Virus record (IMG/VR): IMGVR_UViG_3300011116_000295
Location: 1-40,494 of that record
From: a virus
DNA: 40,494 bases
Direction: 5' to 3' (one strand)
Each line of letters begins with the position of its first letter. Position 1 is the first letter of the stretch. Shown in pieces: positions 5,314 to 12,986 of this stretch. The position numbers were made by a program, and so were the translations under genes. The notes beneath the pieces were generated by a model, which saw only the letters and a program-made list of their open reading frames with translations, was not told the origin of the DNA and made no database searches.

Positions 5314-7206
5314 TTAAAAAGGGTCTTCAGTTATTTGTTTTGGTTCTGCTATTCGTGTTGGTGCTTCGCTTTCAAAATTAACATTAGGCTTTAGTTGCAC
5401 TTCTTTGGGTATTAAATCTGCTTGCACCGGCTGTAAGTATTCTTCAATATAATCTTTGCCACCAAAATAAAACCTACGTTTTGCTCTATTCAATTCAAAA
5501 GTTAAAATGCCTTTTTTACCTACTGTCTTTTGTCTTCTTATTTTCTTTGAATGTAGTTCGCAAATATTACTATCAGGGTTTGTTTGATGGTCTGGTCTGT
5601 GATAAATTAAAATATTATCGGTTTTATTGTTCCACATAGCACCGTCCGCAATCTCATATACATCAGGACAAGGATAATTCTTTTCTCCTAATTCTTTTTT
5701 TAATTTGTGCGGGTGTGCAACTATTGTAAAATAAATATTATTAAGCTGTGCAAAGCGTAGGCAATCAGATAAAAATGTTTCAAGATACTTATCGCTTCTG
5801 CCTCCATAATCGTTACTAAGTTGATTGAACGGATCAATAATGCAACCGTCAATTTTCTCTTTTATTATTAACTCTAAAAACCTTTCCTTTATGTATGCAG
5901 GTGTTGGCGCAATATCTTTAGGATATACATAAAAAATGTGCTTTGAAATATAATCATAAGCCCTTTCGTATTCTGTTTTAGAAACTTTCCTTTCGTTAGG
6001 CTTTAGAAACGGGGTGCAATTACCACCAATGTATGTTTCAACTAAGTCATGATAAAATTCTTCAGCAGGGTTGTCTTCTGGAGAAAAGAATGCAAATTTA
6101 TTTCCGCTCTTTATTACTTTTATTAAAAGCAAATATTTTAGCAGTGTCGATTTACCGTAGTTTCCTATTCCTGACAAAAGCGTTAGTTCACCGCGTTTAA
6201 ATTTAAAGTAAATATCTAACTCAGGAACTCCAGTGCTTTCAACACCCTCATAACCTTTCTCGAAAATAGTTAAAGCCTTATCTTTTACATCTTCGCCATA
6301 AATAACATCTTTAGGTCTTATATCTATGTTGTAAATGTCAGGGTTTATTTCTGATTTTATTTCGCCTCTTGTAATTTTATCTACTAACTTATCCTTTTCA
6401 AATTGAGCAGTACCGTAGTTTGAAGCATTAACCTTATATGCGCTTTTAATTGTTCGGTGGCACTCTGACTGACTAAATGAATTTTCATTACCAACAAAAT
6501 TAAAGTCGCAATAAAAACGGCAACTATCCTCACTCATTCCAAAACGGCAACAAGCACCTGCAAGTTTAAAAATAAATACATTTCGCTCTCCTGTTACAAA
6601 AGCATCACCCCTATTTGATAGCCATTTTAGAATGTTTGAAAATACCTCAGATTTATCTTCAACTCTTTCTTTTATTTCTACCTTTTCAATCTTTAGTGTT
6701 TTGCCATAAGTTGAAGCAATAGGGTTAATGTAAATGTTTTCGTCATAGCTTTCATAACATACACGGCTTACGTTTTTACCGCTAATATCAATCTCCGGAA
6801 GTTCTTTTAGTAACGCTGTGAAATGTTCTAAATGCTTTTCGCCTTTCGCAATTTCAACCAACATTTTTAATCCATTGCCTGACGGGCTAATCCAACACGC
6901 ATAACAATACGGAAGTTTGATTAATTCAGCTTTTTTAGTTTCTAAATTTTCAACATTATCAAAGTCTAAAACAATAAAGCCTGAATGCTCAATTATGCTT
7001 TTATCCGTTCTGTCAGCACCAAATTTCCCAGAAAAGCAAATAGACGGCAGGTTGCATTTTAGTTTATTAGCACGTTCTTTATCCAGCTGTGCGCGAATTT
7101 CTAAAACCTTTTCTTTGCTCTTGCCTGTCTTTATTCTGTCAAGTGCTTTTTCTACTGTTATGTAGTGAGGCTCGCGAGAAAATATATTTATGTATGCTGT
7201 TACCAT
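5314..7206 (-). CDS. Bifunctional primase-helicase (BT4734-like primase domain plus RecA-fold helicase)
   Basis: 630 residues. Residues 1-165 resemble the BT4734-like/VirE N-terminal domain, an archaeo-eukaryotic primase relative: acidic VLDFDN (79-84), SPSGNGLKMLV (108-118) and SRVCYESYD (147-155). Residues about 188-262 look like a primase C-terminal helical domain. A RecA/DnaB-type ATPase follows, with Walker A GIGNYGKST (346-354), Walker B IDGCIIDP (452-459) and a sensor-like IVAHPHK near 495-501. It probably primes and unwinds DNA at the phage fork. It overlaps the DUF6291 gene by 7 bases, consistent with one replication operon. Confidence 0.88.
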   Translation of the reverse strand: MVTAYINIFSREPHYITVEKALDRIKTGKSKEKVLEIRAQLDKERANKLKCNLPSICFSGKFGADRTDKSIIEHSGFIVLDFDNVENLETKKAELIKLPYCYACWISPSGNGLKMLVEIAKGEKHLEHFTALLKELPEIDISGKNVSRVCYESYDENIYINPIASTYGKTLKIEKVEIKERVEDKSEVFSNILKWLSNRGDAFVTGERNVFIFKLAGACCRFGMSEDSCRFYCDFNFVGNENSFSQSECHRTIKSAYKVNASNYGTAQFEKDKLVDKITRGEIKSEINPDIYNIDIRPKDVIYGEDVKDKALTIFEKGYEGVESTGVPELDIYFKFKRGELTLLSGIGNYGKSTLLKYLLLIKVIKSGNKFAFFSPEDNPAEEFYHDLVETYIGGNCTPFLKPNERKVSKTEYERAYDYISKHIFYVYPKDIAPTPAYIKERFLELIIKEKIDGCIIDPFNQLSNDYGGRSDKYLETFLSDCLRFAQLNNIYFTIVAHPHKLKKELGEKNYPCPDVYEIADGAMWNNKTDNILIYHRPDHQTNPDSNICELHSKKIRRQKTVGKKGILTFELNRAKRRFYFGGKDYIEEYLQPVQADLIPKEVQLKPNVNFESEAPTRIAEPKQITEDPF

Positions 7207-7784
7207 TCTGTGTTTTGTGTAGGTGTGTAGGTTTGTTTTGCCTCAGATATTTTGTTTTCATCTTTAAACCAAACACCCCTAGCTTTTTGTTGCCAATTCT
7301 TTACTTTCTTGCCATTGCTATCTGTCCAGTTCGCGCTTTCGTAATAGTAAAAAAATGTTTCTGCTGACTTCGAAGAAAATCCGTTGTCTGTAAAATAAGA
7401 AATAACAGATTGTATTTTTATTGTATCCTTATCCTTTTCTGTATCCTTATCTGTATCTGTTACAGTATCTGTTACAGTATCTGTATCGGCTAAAGTCGCT
7501 ACACTTTTTAGCGTTCGCTTACGTTTGCTAGCGTTCGCTACTTTAGCTAGACCACCCTTAGAACCGTTGTTACTATTGGCTTCTGACTTTGTTTTATATT
7601 TCTCAGCGTCACGTATAAACTGATTTTTAAAGTGTAAAAACAACAACTTTGTTTCAGCGTCAAGTTCTTGCAACTTACCTATGTTAAAGTTTCTGATAGC
7701 AATAAACAGTTTACCTGCTTGCTCAATAGTTATGTCATCTAGAATATCTAGACTGTCATTAAAAAGAATAAATGATTTTTTCAT
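7200..7784 (-). CDS. DUF6291-type replication-associated protein
   Basis: 194 residues from ATG at 7784-7782. The frame is open further upstream, but that part lies inside the structured leader, and MKKSFILFNDSLDILDDITI is the typical family beginning. The N-terminal domain (1-65) is DUF6291-like. The linker contains NSNNGSKGGLAK and an Asp-Thr repeat (LADTDTVTDTVTDTDKDT) encoded by tandem 12-bp repeats. The C-terminal part (about 130-180) resembles helicase-loader or replication-protein C-termini. It sits directly before the primase-helicase, so it probably acts as initiator or loader (inference). It is the only non-endonuclease gene with the pseudoknot leader. Confidence 0.75.
   Translation of the reverse strand: MKKSFILFNDSLDILDDITIEQAGKLFIAIRNFNIGKLQELDAETKLLFLHFKNQFIRDAEKYKTKSEANSNNGSKGGLAKVANASKRKRTLKSVATLADTDTVTDTVTDTDKDTEKDKDTIKIQSVISYFTDNGFSSKSAETFFYYYESANWTDSNGKKVKNWQQKARGVWFKDENKISEAKQTYTPTQNTEW
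7453..7539. repeat. Two sets of direct repeats inside the replication gene, candidate origin
   Basis: GTATCTGTTACA occurs in tandem at 7453-7464 and 7465-7476, with a partial third copy. TAGCGTTCGCT occurs at 7509-7519 and 7529-7539, exactly 20 bases apart. Both sets lie in the low-complexity linker of the DUF6291 gene. Lambda-type phages carry origin iterons inside an initiator gene, so an origin here is plausible. The repeats could instead reflect codon-level expansion of the Asp-Thr linker. Confidence 0.35.
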
Positions 7785-7893
7785 TTTAAATTTACGCCCC
7801 CTCCAAAACAAAGTCGTACCCATCGGCTGCAAAGGCAGCAAAGGCAATGTTTCTTCGGGGGCTAAATTTATAGTTCATGTTAGATGGGTACGA
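7785..7893 (-). ncRNA. Pseudoknotted 5' leader RNA, copy 3 (upstream of DUF6291 gene)
   Basis: P1 pairs 7893-7883 with 7824-7814 over 11 perfect base pairs (minus strand TCGTACCCATC with GATGGGTACGA). P2 is GCCCCC with GGGGGC (7862-7857 with 7801-7796). The CATTGCC core (7849-7843) precedes hairpin P3 (GCTGC-CTTT-GCAGC, 7839-7826). Helix sequences differ completely from the endonuclease copies while the order, spacing and core are kept. A -7-like box lies at 7908-7916. The start codon follows 11 bases after P2. Confidence 0.75.
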
Positions 7894-7907
7894 TACCTTT
7901 CTAGGCT

Positions 7908-7916
7908 GCAAATATA
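7908..7916 (-). promoter_or_regulatory. -7 promoter element for the DUF6291 transcript
   Basis: The minus strand reads TATATTTGC, identical to the boxes before the other leader copies. It lies 14 bases upstream of strand P1a here. This suggests an internal early promoter driving the replication genes. Confidence 0.55.
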
Positions 7917-7951
7917 ATTAAATAATCAATCGAATTACAAAAAGTGTAAAA

Positions 7952-8164
7952 TTATTTTAAGTCTTTTATTTCGTGATGGACCTGACAGCGATAACCGTAG
8001 TCGGTCATATACCTTTGAAGCGTGGTATCATTCTCCACCATCTCAATTACAAAACTTGCTTCCTTGCTGCATTCCAACGGGTAGTATTGAGTTTCTTCTG
8101 AGTAGTAGTTAGCGGTTAAAATTGTGCCGAGTAAAGCACCGGAAAAGAATAGTAGTAGTTTCAT
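7952..8164 (-). CDS. Small exported or membrane-anchored protein
   Basis: 70 residues, no family recognised. The N-terminus (MKLLLFFSGALLGTILTANY) is a signal peptide or anchor. The remainder carries two cysteines (LECSKEA and YRCQVHH) and could sit in the periplasm. It lies between the NUMOD4/HNH endonuclease and the leader of the DUF6291 gene, on the early strand. Confidence 0.55.
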   Translation of the reverse strand: MKLLLFFSGALLGTILTANYYSEETQYYPLECSKEASFVIEMVENDTTLQRYMTDYGYRCQVHHEIKDLK

Positions 8165-8179
8165 CGTTCAGTTAGTATT

Positions 8180-8746
8180 TTAATTAAAATATCTTAATGA
8201 TGTTTTATTAGTTCGTGTCCCTACTAAGTAATGTATTAAAGTAGATTTTTTTATTCCTAAAATATTACAAGCATCGGTAGCACTTTTGTATATAATATTT
8301 GTATTTATATCAATAACCTGTTTACTATTAATATTTCTTAGTTTTTCTTTATGCCAGTTACTTTGAACCATTTTAGGATAAAGTCCCATAGCCCTTGCAT
8401 GGCGTATGTTTTCTAAAGATGTTACCCACTCTAAATTATTTACGTTGTTATCAGACTTATCACCATTTATATGATTTATCTCGCGCTTGTTATCTAAATT
8501 AACTAAAAACGCTTGCGCTACTATCCTGTGAACCCTACGCATTTCATCTTTACCTTTGTTTTGTAACCTAACACGTTTATACCCCCTTTCAGTTGCAGGT
8601 GCAAGAATTATCTCTTTTGTATAGTAAGTGTAATTCCCGCTTTTATTAAAGCATCTTTTTAGCTTCTTGCAGCTTTTTACTTTTCCTGTGTTACTAACTT
8701 TATAACACCCTTCAAATCCAATAACATCTTTCCAAATTTCTTCCAT
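8180..8746 (-). CDS. NUMOD4/HNH homing endonuclease
   Basis: 188 residues with three recognisable parts. An N-terminal NUMOD4 module (EEIWKDVIGFEGCYKVSNTG, 2-21) comes first. An HNH_3-type core follows (VHRIVAQAFL about 72-81, then INHINGDKSDNNVNNLEWVT). A C-terminal NUMOD1-like helix-turn-helix (IYKSATDACNILGIKKSTLI) ends the protein. These are free-standing homing endonucleases that insert next to phage genes. It has its own pseudoknot leader and promoter, although AP2/HNH copies elsewhere share only the leader and not the protein family. Confidence 0.92.
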   Translation of the reverse strand: MEEIWKDVIGFEGCYKVSNTGKVKSCKKLKRCFNKSGNYTYYTKEIILAPATERGYKRVRLQNKGKDEMRRVHRIVAQAFLVNLDNKREINHINGDKSDNNVNNLEWVTSLENIRHARAMGLYPKMVQSNWHKEKLRNINSKQVIDINTNIIYKSATDACNILGIKKSTLIHYLVGTRTNKTSLRYFN

Positions 8747-8851
8747 TTTAAAATACCTGCCAAACGCAAAGACTTACCCACGCTGTTGCGGATGCAACAA
8801 ATGGCAATGCGAATGACAGGATTTTTTAATATTTTTCATGCGTGAGTAAGT
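8747..8851 (-). ncRNA. Pseudoknotted 5' leader RNA, copy 4 (upstream of NUMOD4/HNH endonuclease)
   Basis: P1 pairs 8851-8840 with 8783-8772 over 12 bp (minus strand ACTTACTCACGC with GCGTGGGTAAGT, one wobble). P2 is CCTGTC with GGCAGG (8820-8815 with 8761-8756), with an inner 4-bp helix (8811-8808 with 8768-8765). The CATTGCC core lies at 8809-8803 and hairpin P3 (GTTGC-ATCC-GCAAC) at 8798-8785. The linker ATGAAAAATATTAAAAAATC is shared with copies 1 and 2. Confidence 0.75.
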
Positions 8852-8854
8852 GCT

Positions 8855-8863
8855 GCAAATATA
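8855..8863 (-). promoter_or_regulatory. -7 promoter element for the NUMOD4/HNH transcript
   Basis: The minus strand reads TATATTTGC, three bases upstream of leader strand P1a, as in copies 1 and 2. It sits against the 3' end of the ninG coding region. Confidence 0.55.
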
Positions 8864-8864
8864 A

Positions 8865-9428
8865 CTATTTTTTAAACGCTGCAACAAGTTTTGAATATTT
8901 ATTTTTAATTTCAATCAATTCCTGTTTACTGTATTTGTAATTTCTATGCGTTTCTTTTTTACTTTCTAAGTCGTTTAGATATTCAACCCCGTAACGAACT
9001 ATAAGTCCTTCCCTGTAATCTAAAAGCCGACCACCCTCAAAGCGGTTACATTTTTGGCAGGAAGCATGGCAATTCATTTCATTAAAAATAAGTCCACTAA
9101 ACTGATTAGCGTTGTAGTAATGTGAACCGTCCGAAGTTGGAATAGTAATTTTCGCCCCACAAGAAATACAATTATAGCCTTTTGAATTATCTCTAATCCT
9201 AATCCAGTGCTGAAAAAATACTTTTGCTTCCTTTTCATATTCACCAAGTGTTTTCAGTTTATCTTTCAAAACTTTCTTTTCTTCGCGCCACTCTTTATTC
9301 TGCTTTTTATCCGTTTGAACTTTCGACCATGCGGCAAAGGCTTTTATACATTCATCACTATCCATGCAGAACTTTTGTAAAAAGTAACGCGGGACAAACT
9401 TGTTTTTGCAGTTCTTACATCGTGGCAT
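8865..9428 (-). CDS. ninG: NinG-like recombination endonuclease
   Basis: 187 residues, matching lambda NinG (Rap) in length and layout. There is an N-terminal zinc-binding pair (CKNCKNKF, then FCMDSDEC), a basic helical region (about 40-85) and the core CISCGAKI, DGSHYYNANQFSGLIF, NCHASCQKCNRFEGG. NinG proteins help resolve recombination intermediates. Here it closes the recombination set ERF annealase plus YqaJ nuclease. Its first 14 bases overlap the upstream gene. Confidence 0.9.
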   Translation of the reverse strand: MPRCKNCKNKFVPRYFLQKFCMDSDECIKAFAAWSKVQTDKKQNKEWREEKKVLKDKLKTLGEYEKEAKVFFQHWIRIRDNSKGYNCISCGAKITIPTSDGSHYYNANQFSGLIFNEMNCHASCQKCNRFEGGRLLDYREGLIVRYGVEYLNDLESKKETHRNYKYSKQELIEIKNKYSKLVAAFKK

Positions 9429-9759
9429 TACGCTCAGATTTTAAGTAGCTTATATTTGTTCTTATTGCACCGATAACCTCATACGAACTATTCATTTTGT
9501 GCCTTAATAAATACATCAATGGAAATTCAATGTGCGCTTGGTTTTCTGCTCTTGCAACAGAATTACCATCAGAAACTAATTTAGACACTAATATTTGCCA
9601 TTCATTATGAACTTCCGACCTAACGCCCTCAAGGTAGTGTAATGTGCCTGAAATCTCTCGTAAAAGTTCGTTTAGCCTATTACCTTCTAAAACTTCCATT
9701 TGTCGGTATTCCTTTACACATTCGTCTATGTGTTTTATTGCCTGTTGTTCTGCTGTCAT
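9415..9759 (-). CDS. Hypothetical early protein, helical
   Basis: 114 residues, no family recognised. It is predominantly helical with heptad-like spacing (CVKEYRQMEVLEGNRLNELL and a C-terminal IGAIRTNISYLKSE). It overlaps both neighbours by a few bases (ninG downstream, T5orf172 gene upstream), which supports translation within the recombination operon. Confidence 0.6.
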   Translation of the reverse strand: MTAEQQAIKHIDECVKEYRQMEVLEGNRLNELLREISGTLHYLEGVRSEVHNEWQILVSKLVSDGNSVARAENQAHIEFPLMYLLRHKMNSSYEVIGAIRTNISYLKSERNATM

Positions 9760-10187
9760 TTTTTTAGCTGTTTAGATAATTCACTAATATTATCAATTAT
9801 ATTCCACCCTACAATCACACTATAAAAAAGGTTTTTTATATCAGAATAATCACGCAAAGATAAATTAAACCATTCGCCATAAGCCCTTTTCTTTTTGTAG
9901 AATTTATGAATAGCTAACTCTATTACATTAGCGGGTTCGTCATATCCTATCTCTGGCTGAATAGCCAAAACTAAATAAACTTCAACCCCTGACTGACACA
10001 TTAATTCACCTTTTCTTCTGGTTGGAGATGATGATATTCCTATTTTACTAAGTTTAGTGGTAGGGCAAAACATTAAATAGCACCAATTACCATTATCAAA
10101 ATCTTCAACACTTTCTATTTCACCTGCTGCAACTTGGTGTTTAGGGTAATTGATTTCTTTTGTGTAAAATTCAAAAAGAGTTTCCAT
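9756..10187 (-). CDS. T5orf172/Mug113-type GIY-YIG family nuclease
   Basis: 143 residues. The pattern WCYLMFCPTTKLSKIGISSS, then PTRRKGELM, then the distal E-L-A-IHKFYKKKRAYGEWFNL block, matches the T5orf172 (Mug113) branch of GIY-YIG nucleases. In this branch the first Tyr-containing strand, KIGxS, R and the late Glu form the active site. The function in phage is not established; it may be a structure-specific nuclease for recombination, given its place between the YqaJ exonuclease and NinG. Confidence 0.8.
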   Translation of the reverse strand: METLFEFYTKEINYPKHQVAAGEIESVEDFDNGNWCYLMFCPTTKLSKIGISSSPTRRKGELMCQSGVEVYLVLAIQPEIGYDEPANVIELAIHKFYKKKRAYGEWFNLSLRDYSDIKNLFYSVIVGWNIIDNISELSKQLKK

Positions 10188-10218
10188 TAGAATTGAACCT
10201 TTGCTAAAAAGATATGCT

Positions 10219-11010
10219 TCACGCTTCCAAAGTTTTAATGTATTCCCGGCACATCAACACACGTTCTTTAATTCGCTCCGCAGCCGTTTCGTCTTTTTCA
10301 ACAGGAAACTCTTTTATCCGTTCACTTTCTGCCACATCTTCAAAGCGGTAGTTCTTTCCTAAATCAGCGTATGCCTCAGGTGACCAATCGGTAGCTGTAC
10401 CGCCTGACTGATAATACAACTTCTTTAACTCTTGGTCTATTAGCGGTTGTGGTGTGTTGATAAGGCAGTAAACGATTGAAGACTGTGATAGTCCTGTAAT
10501 AGCCATATAACATTGAAGCTGCCACCAATAGTCGGTATTAGGTAGTTCATTTTCAAAGAACGGGAAACTAAATATATCCCAACTGCTTTTTATGTCGAAT
10601 ACTATTCCGTTATGAATTACATCAGGCTGCCCTTGTATGTAATCATTACTAAAAAATTCTTCATTCTTTACTAAGTCAATACCCTGATGTGCTGATAGCA
10701 TTTCAATGCCCAAATATTCAACCACTAAGCCCTTTTCAACGTACTTGTTAAACCATTCTTTTCTACGTCCGTATTTCTGTTGAATGTACCATGTTTCGCA
10801 GTAGGTTTTTGCGCCTTGTGATAGTTCAGGGTTTGCCTGTTTTAAAAGCAAAGTTCCTAATTCAACTTCCATATTAATGGTAAGTGGTTTACCTATTCCT
10901 GCTTTACGCTCCGAAAGTTCTTTTAATCGGACTTCCTGCTTTTCAGAAAGCCCTACTTCGCCCGTCATTATCTTAGCGCAAGAGTGCGCTGAAACTTTAA
11001 ACTCTTTCAT
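10219..11010 (-). CDS. YqaJ-type phage recombination exonuclease
   Basis: 263 residues. N-terminal SAHSCAKIM resembles the YqaJ start motif. The PD-(D/E)xK core is visible as GQPDV, then FDIKSSWD, followed by YWWQLQCYMAITG, the conserved Gln helix of lambda exonuclease relatives. It would resect double-stranded ends to give 3' overhangs for the ERF annealase encoded just upstream, whose stop overlaps this start by 4 bases. This is a standard two-component phage recombination system. Confidence 0.9.
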   Translation of the reverse strand: MKEFKVSAHSCAKIMTGEVGLSEKQEVRLKELSERKAGIGKPLTINMEVELGTLLLKQANPELSQGAKTYCETWYIQQKYGRRKEWFNKYVEKGLVVEYLGIEMLSAHQGIDLVKNEEFFSNDYIQGQPDVIHNGIVFDIKSSWDIFSFPFFENELPNTDYWWQLQCYMAITGLSQSSIVYCLINTPQPLIDQELKKLYYQSGGTATDWSPEAYADLGKNYRFEDVAESERIKEFPVEKDETAAERIKERVLMCREYIKTLEA

Positions 11011-11606
11011 ATCTTAGTGAATAATAAGTAAGCCGCTTCTGTTGCAGCATCTACCGAATGAGTTTCTTTTACCTTTTCAATACTAAATCCTTTAGCGTGA
11101 GCCTTTTCAAATTTATCCTGAGTGAACTTAGGCTTAACTTTTACAACAGGTGTTGCAATGTTTTCTGAATGATGTACGTCAGCGTCATCTATCTTGCCTG
11201 TTGGCACAAGGAACGTATAGAGTAAAACATATTTTAAAGCGTATGTAGTAGCTTTACCTGCGCCTTTGTCCTGACTATCCATTCCATGCCCGTAACCACT
11301 TAATGAAATACTTTCTCCGCTTTCGTGCAAAAGCAAATATTCAGTAGTTACTTCTGTTGTGATGTTCTGCTTCATCTTAGTACCGTAGTTATCGGTATGC
11401 TCCCAACGGTCAATAGTTGTTTTAGATGTTACTTTGGTCGGTAGAATACAAAGCCCGTTCTTTGCCATTGCTTCACCGATTACTTTTTTTACTTCTTGGT
11501 CTGGCACTCCTTTGTAAGAGTTAGATCCACTGCCAACGGTCATTGACTTATCAATACCTTTGACTTCTTGCATTACTTTTAAAATTGCTGTTGCTATTTG
11601 TTTCAT
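11007..11606 (-). CDS. ERF family single-strand annealing protein
   Basis: 199 residues. The ERF hallmark is present: an N-terminal helix (TAILKVMQEVKGIDKS), YKGVPDQEVKKVIGEAMAKNG, and the strand-rich core ending in HGMDSQDKGAGKATTYALKY with the Lys-Ala motif. The C-terminal 50 residues are a variable linker plus helix. It anneals complementary strands after resection by the following YqaJ nuclease. The SSB-like protein is encoded immediately upstream, across a strong hairpin. Confidence 0.9.
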   Translation of the reverse strand: MKQIATAILKVMQEVKGIDKSMTVGSGSNSYKGVPDQEVKKVIGEAMAKNGLCILPTKVTSKTTIDRWEHTDNYGTKMKQNITTEVTTEYLLLHESGESISLSGYGHGMDSQDKGAGKATTYALKYVLLYTFLVPTGKIDDADVHHSENIATPVVKVKPKFTQDKFEKAHAKGFSIEKVKETHSVDAATEAAYLLFTKI

Positions 11607-11628
11607 GGTTTGGTTTTTAGAAAGGTTG

Positions 11629-11669
11629 GCAGGGCTGACATACGTGCCTTAATGCGTCATCAGCCCTGC
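11629..11669 (-). promoter_or_regulatory. Strong hairpin between the SSB-like and ERF genes
   Basis: GCAGGGCTGA (11629-11638) and TCAGCCCTGC (11660-11669) form a perfect 10-bp stem around a 21-base loop that contains a further ACG/CGT pair. The flanks CCTTT and AAAGG extend it. No U-tract follows on the minus strand, so it is more likely an RNA processing or stability element, or an attenuator, than an intrinsic terminator. Confidence 0.5.
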
Positions 11670-11680
11670 GCCTTTGTTGG

Positions 11681-11932
11681 TTAAAAAGGAAGGTCATCTG
11701 TTGTGTTACTTACTACTGGGTTTGCAGTAGTGCCGGCTGCGCCTTCTTTCGGCTTCCATACTTCTGAAATCTTTACAGAAAAGTATTTAGTTCCTTTTTC
11801 CGATGTGTTGAGCCATAGACTAATCTCTTTGTCTTTTCCATCTACATTAATTTTTCCGCGATAGTCGGGGTGTTTGTCGGTTGTTTTCTTGTCGTTTTTA
11901 AAGATAGCCCCTGTATTGATTTTTGTTTCCAT
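11681..11932 (-). CDS. Minimal SSB-like single-stranded DNA-binding protein
   Basis: 83 residues. A short beta-rich body (TGAIFKNDKK, YRGKINVDGKDKEISLWLNT, KYFSVKISEVW) is followed by a Gly/Ala/Thr/Asn linker and the acidic tip TTDDLPF, nearly identical to the C-terminal tip of bacterial SSB proteins that docks partner enzymes. The body is shorter than a classical OB fold and resembles small DUF736-like phage proteins. Position directly before ERF and the exonuclease supports a ssDNA role in recombination. Confidence 0.7.
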   Translation of the reverse strand: METKINTGAIFKNDKKTTDKHPDYRGKINVDGKDKEISLWLNTSEKGTKYFSVKISEVWKPKEGAAGTTANPVVSNTTDDLPF

Positions 11933-11966
11933 TTTTTTTATTTGTTTAGTTATTAAAGATAGTTAA

Positions 11967-12242
11967 TTATTTGTTACGTTGTTCAAATACTTCGTCAAAA
12001 AGTTTGCGCTGTTCTTCTGAAATAAGCATGTAGTCAGGCATAGTGTTTTCCTTATTCCAACTTTCAATCACAGCATCAGAAGTTAGCTGTTCAAAGATTG
12101 CTATTTGCAACATCACTTCATTCAAAGTTAGTTGCCTTTCAATAGCTTCTAATTTCTTTTCATCACTTTCAAAGTGTGAGTTGTTGTAGATTTCGCGCTG
12201 TTCTGCAATCCATTCTTTTAATAATTCGAGTTCTGTTTTCAT
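11967..12242 (-). CDS. Hypothetical early protein, coiled-coil
   Basis: 91 residues, almost entirely helical (LKEWIAEQREIYNN, EKKLEAIERQLTLNEVMLQI, EEQRKLFDEVFEQR). No family is recognised. It lies upstream of the SSB-like gene on the early strand, with a TATCTTTA -7-like sequence close to its start region. Confidence 0.55.
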   Translation of the reverse strand: MKTELELLKEWIAEQREIYNNSHFESDEKKLEAIERQLTLNEVMLQIAIFEQLTSDAVIESWNKENTMPDYMLISEEQRKLFDEVFEQRNK

Positions 12243-12297
12243 GGTGTTTGTTTTTAGTTTAGGGTGTAAAGATAGTTATTAGTTTTGATTGTGCAAA

Positions 12298-12603
12298 TTA
12301 TTTCAAATTATTATTTGTTTTGTGAGCGTTCAACTCGATAAATAGTTGTGGCAGCTTATCCCAATTAGTGAACATATTAATGTCGGGTGCTTCGCAGTTA
12401 CAGCCGTTGCATACCCGGATAGTTCTAACCTCATTCTCCATTGCAAACTTATTATAAACTGTTCTTATCGTTGCTTTGCAGCATAGTGATCCGTTAGTAA
12501 GTTTATCTTTCTTCGCTGCTATCATATCCTTTTCAGCTTGCAACCTGTCAGCACGTTCCTGACTTAAAGTCTTTTTAGGAATATACATATTGAGTAATAT
12601 CAT
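12298..12603 (-). CDS. Hypothetical cysteine-rich early protein
   Basis: 101 residues. A basic helical N-terminus (LSQERADRLQAEKDMIAAKK) is followed by LCCKATIRTVYNKF and VCNGCNCEAPDIN, in which four cysteines may bind zinc. It overlaps the upstream gene by 4 bases. An alternative start is Met6 (MYIPKKTL). No function is assigned. Confidence 0.55.
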   Translation of the reverse strand: MILLNMYIPKKTLSQERADRLQAEKDMIAAKKDKLTNGSLCCKATIRTVYNKFAMENEVRTIRVCNGCNCEAPDINMFTNWDKLPQLFIELNAHKTNNNLK

Positions 12604-12803
12604 GCTGCTCTTATTAATTCAATTAGTATGTTAGTATCTTCTTTTAAGTTGTAGTCTAAGCAGTGAACGCAAACATGGCAAGTTCCTAAAGTTGTAACCC
12701 ATACGTCTAATTCGGTGTCAAACTTATCATTGCAAAGTCCGCATTCAAATAATTCTGGCTCTGTTTTGTAATCGTCATAACGCGGGTCTATTCCTGTTGG
12801 CAT
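12600..12803 (-). CDS. Small zinc-ribbon protein
   Basis: 67 residues with paired CxxC motifs (ECGLCNDKF and TCHVCVHCLDY) separated by a short beta-rich stretch, the pattern of a zinc ribbon or RING-like knuckle. The stop overlaps the next gene start by 4 bases (ATGA type). It is probably an early regulatory or host-takeover protein (inference). Confidence 0.6.
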   Translation of the reverse strand: MPTGIDPRYDDYKTEPELFECGLCNDKFDTELDVWVTTLGTCHVCVHCLDYNLKEDTNILIELIRAA

Positions 12804-12809
12804 GGTTTA

Positions 12810-12986
12810 TTAATTTAAAATTATACTTCTGTTTAACGCTCGTAACGCTTTACGCAACCCCTTAGCAGTCTTTATACTTCCGCCTGTTGAAAGTGTCTGC
12901 AACTCTAACAAGGGTTTAAAATTCGAGAACTTACAGCCGGTGTTTATTCTCGGTTCGTTGTTGATGATAAAGGATAGATTAGTCAT
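12810..12986 (-). CDS. 58-residue hypothetical early protein
   Basis: ATG at 12986-12984, stop TAA at 12812-12810. The start overlaps the end of the upstream regulator gene by 8 bases, supporting coupled translation. The sequence has a polar N-terminus and a basic helical C-terminus (KTAKGLRKALRALNRSI). No family is recognised. Confidence 0.5.
   Translation of the reverse strand: MTNLSFIINNEPRINTGCKFSNFKPLLELQTLSTGGSIKTAKGLRKALRALNRSIILN

Noticed and set aside
7785-7847. 21-residue N-terminal extension of the DUF6291 protein
   Set aside because: The region is part of the structured leader; the family begins at MKKSFILF.
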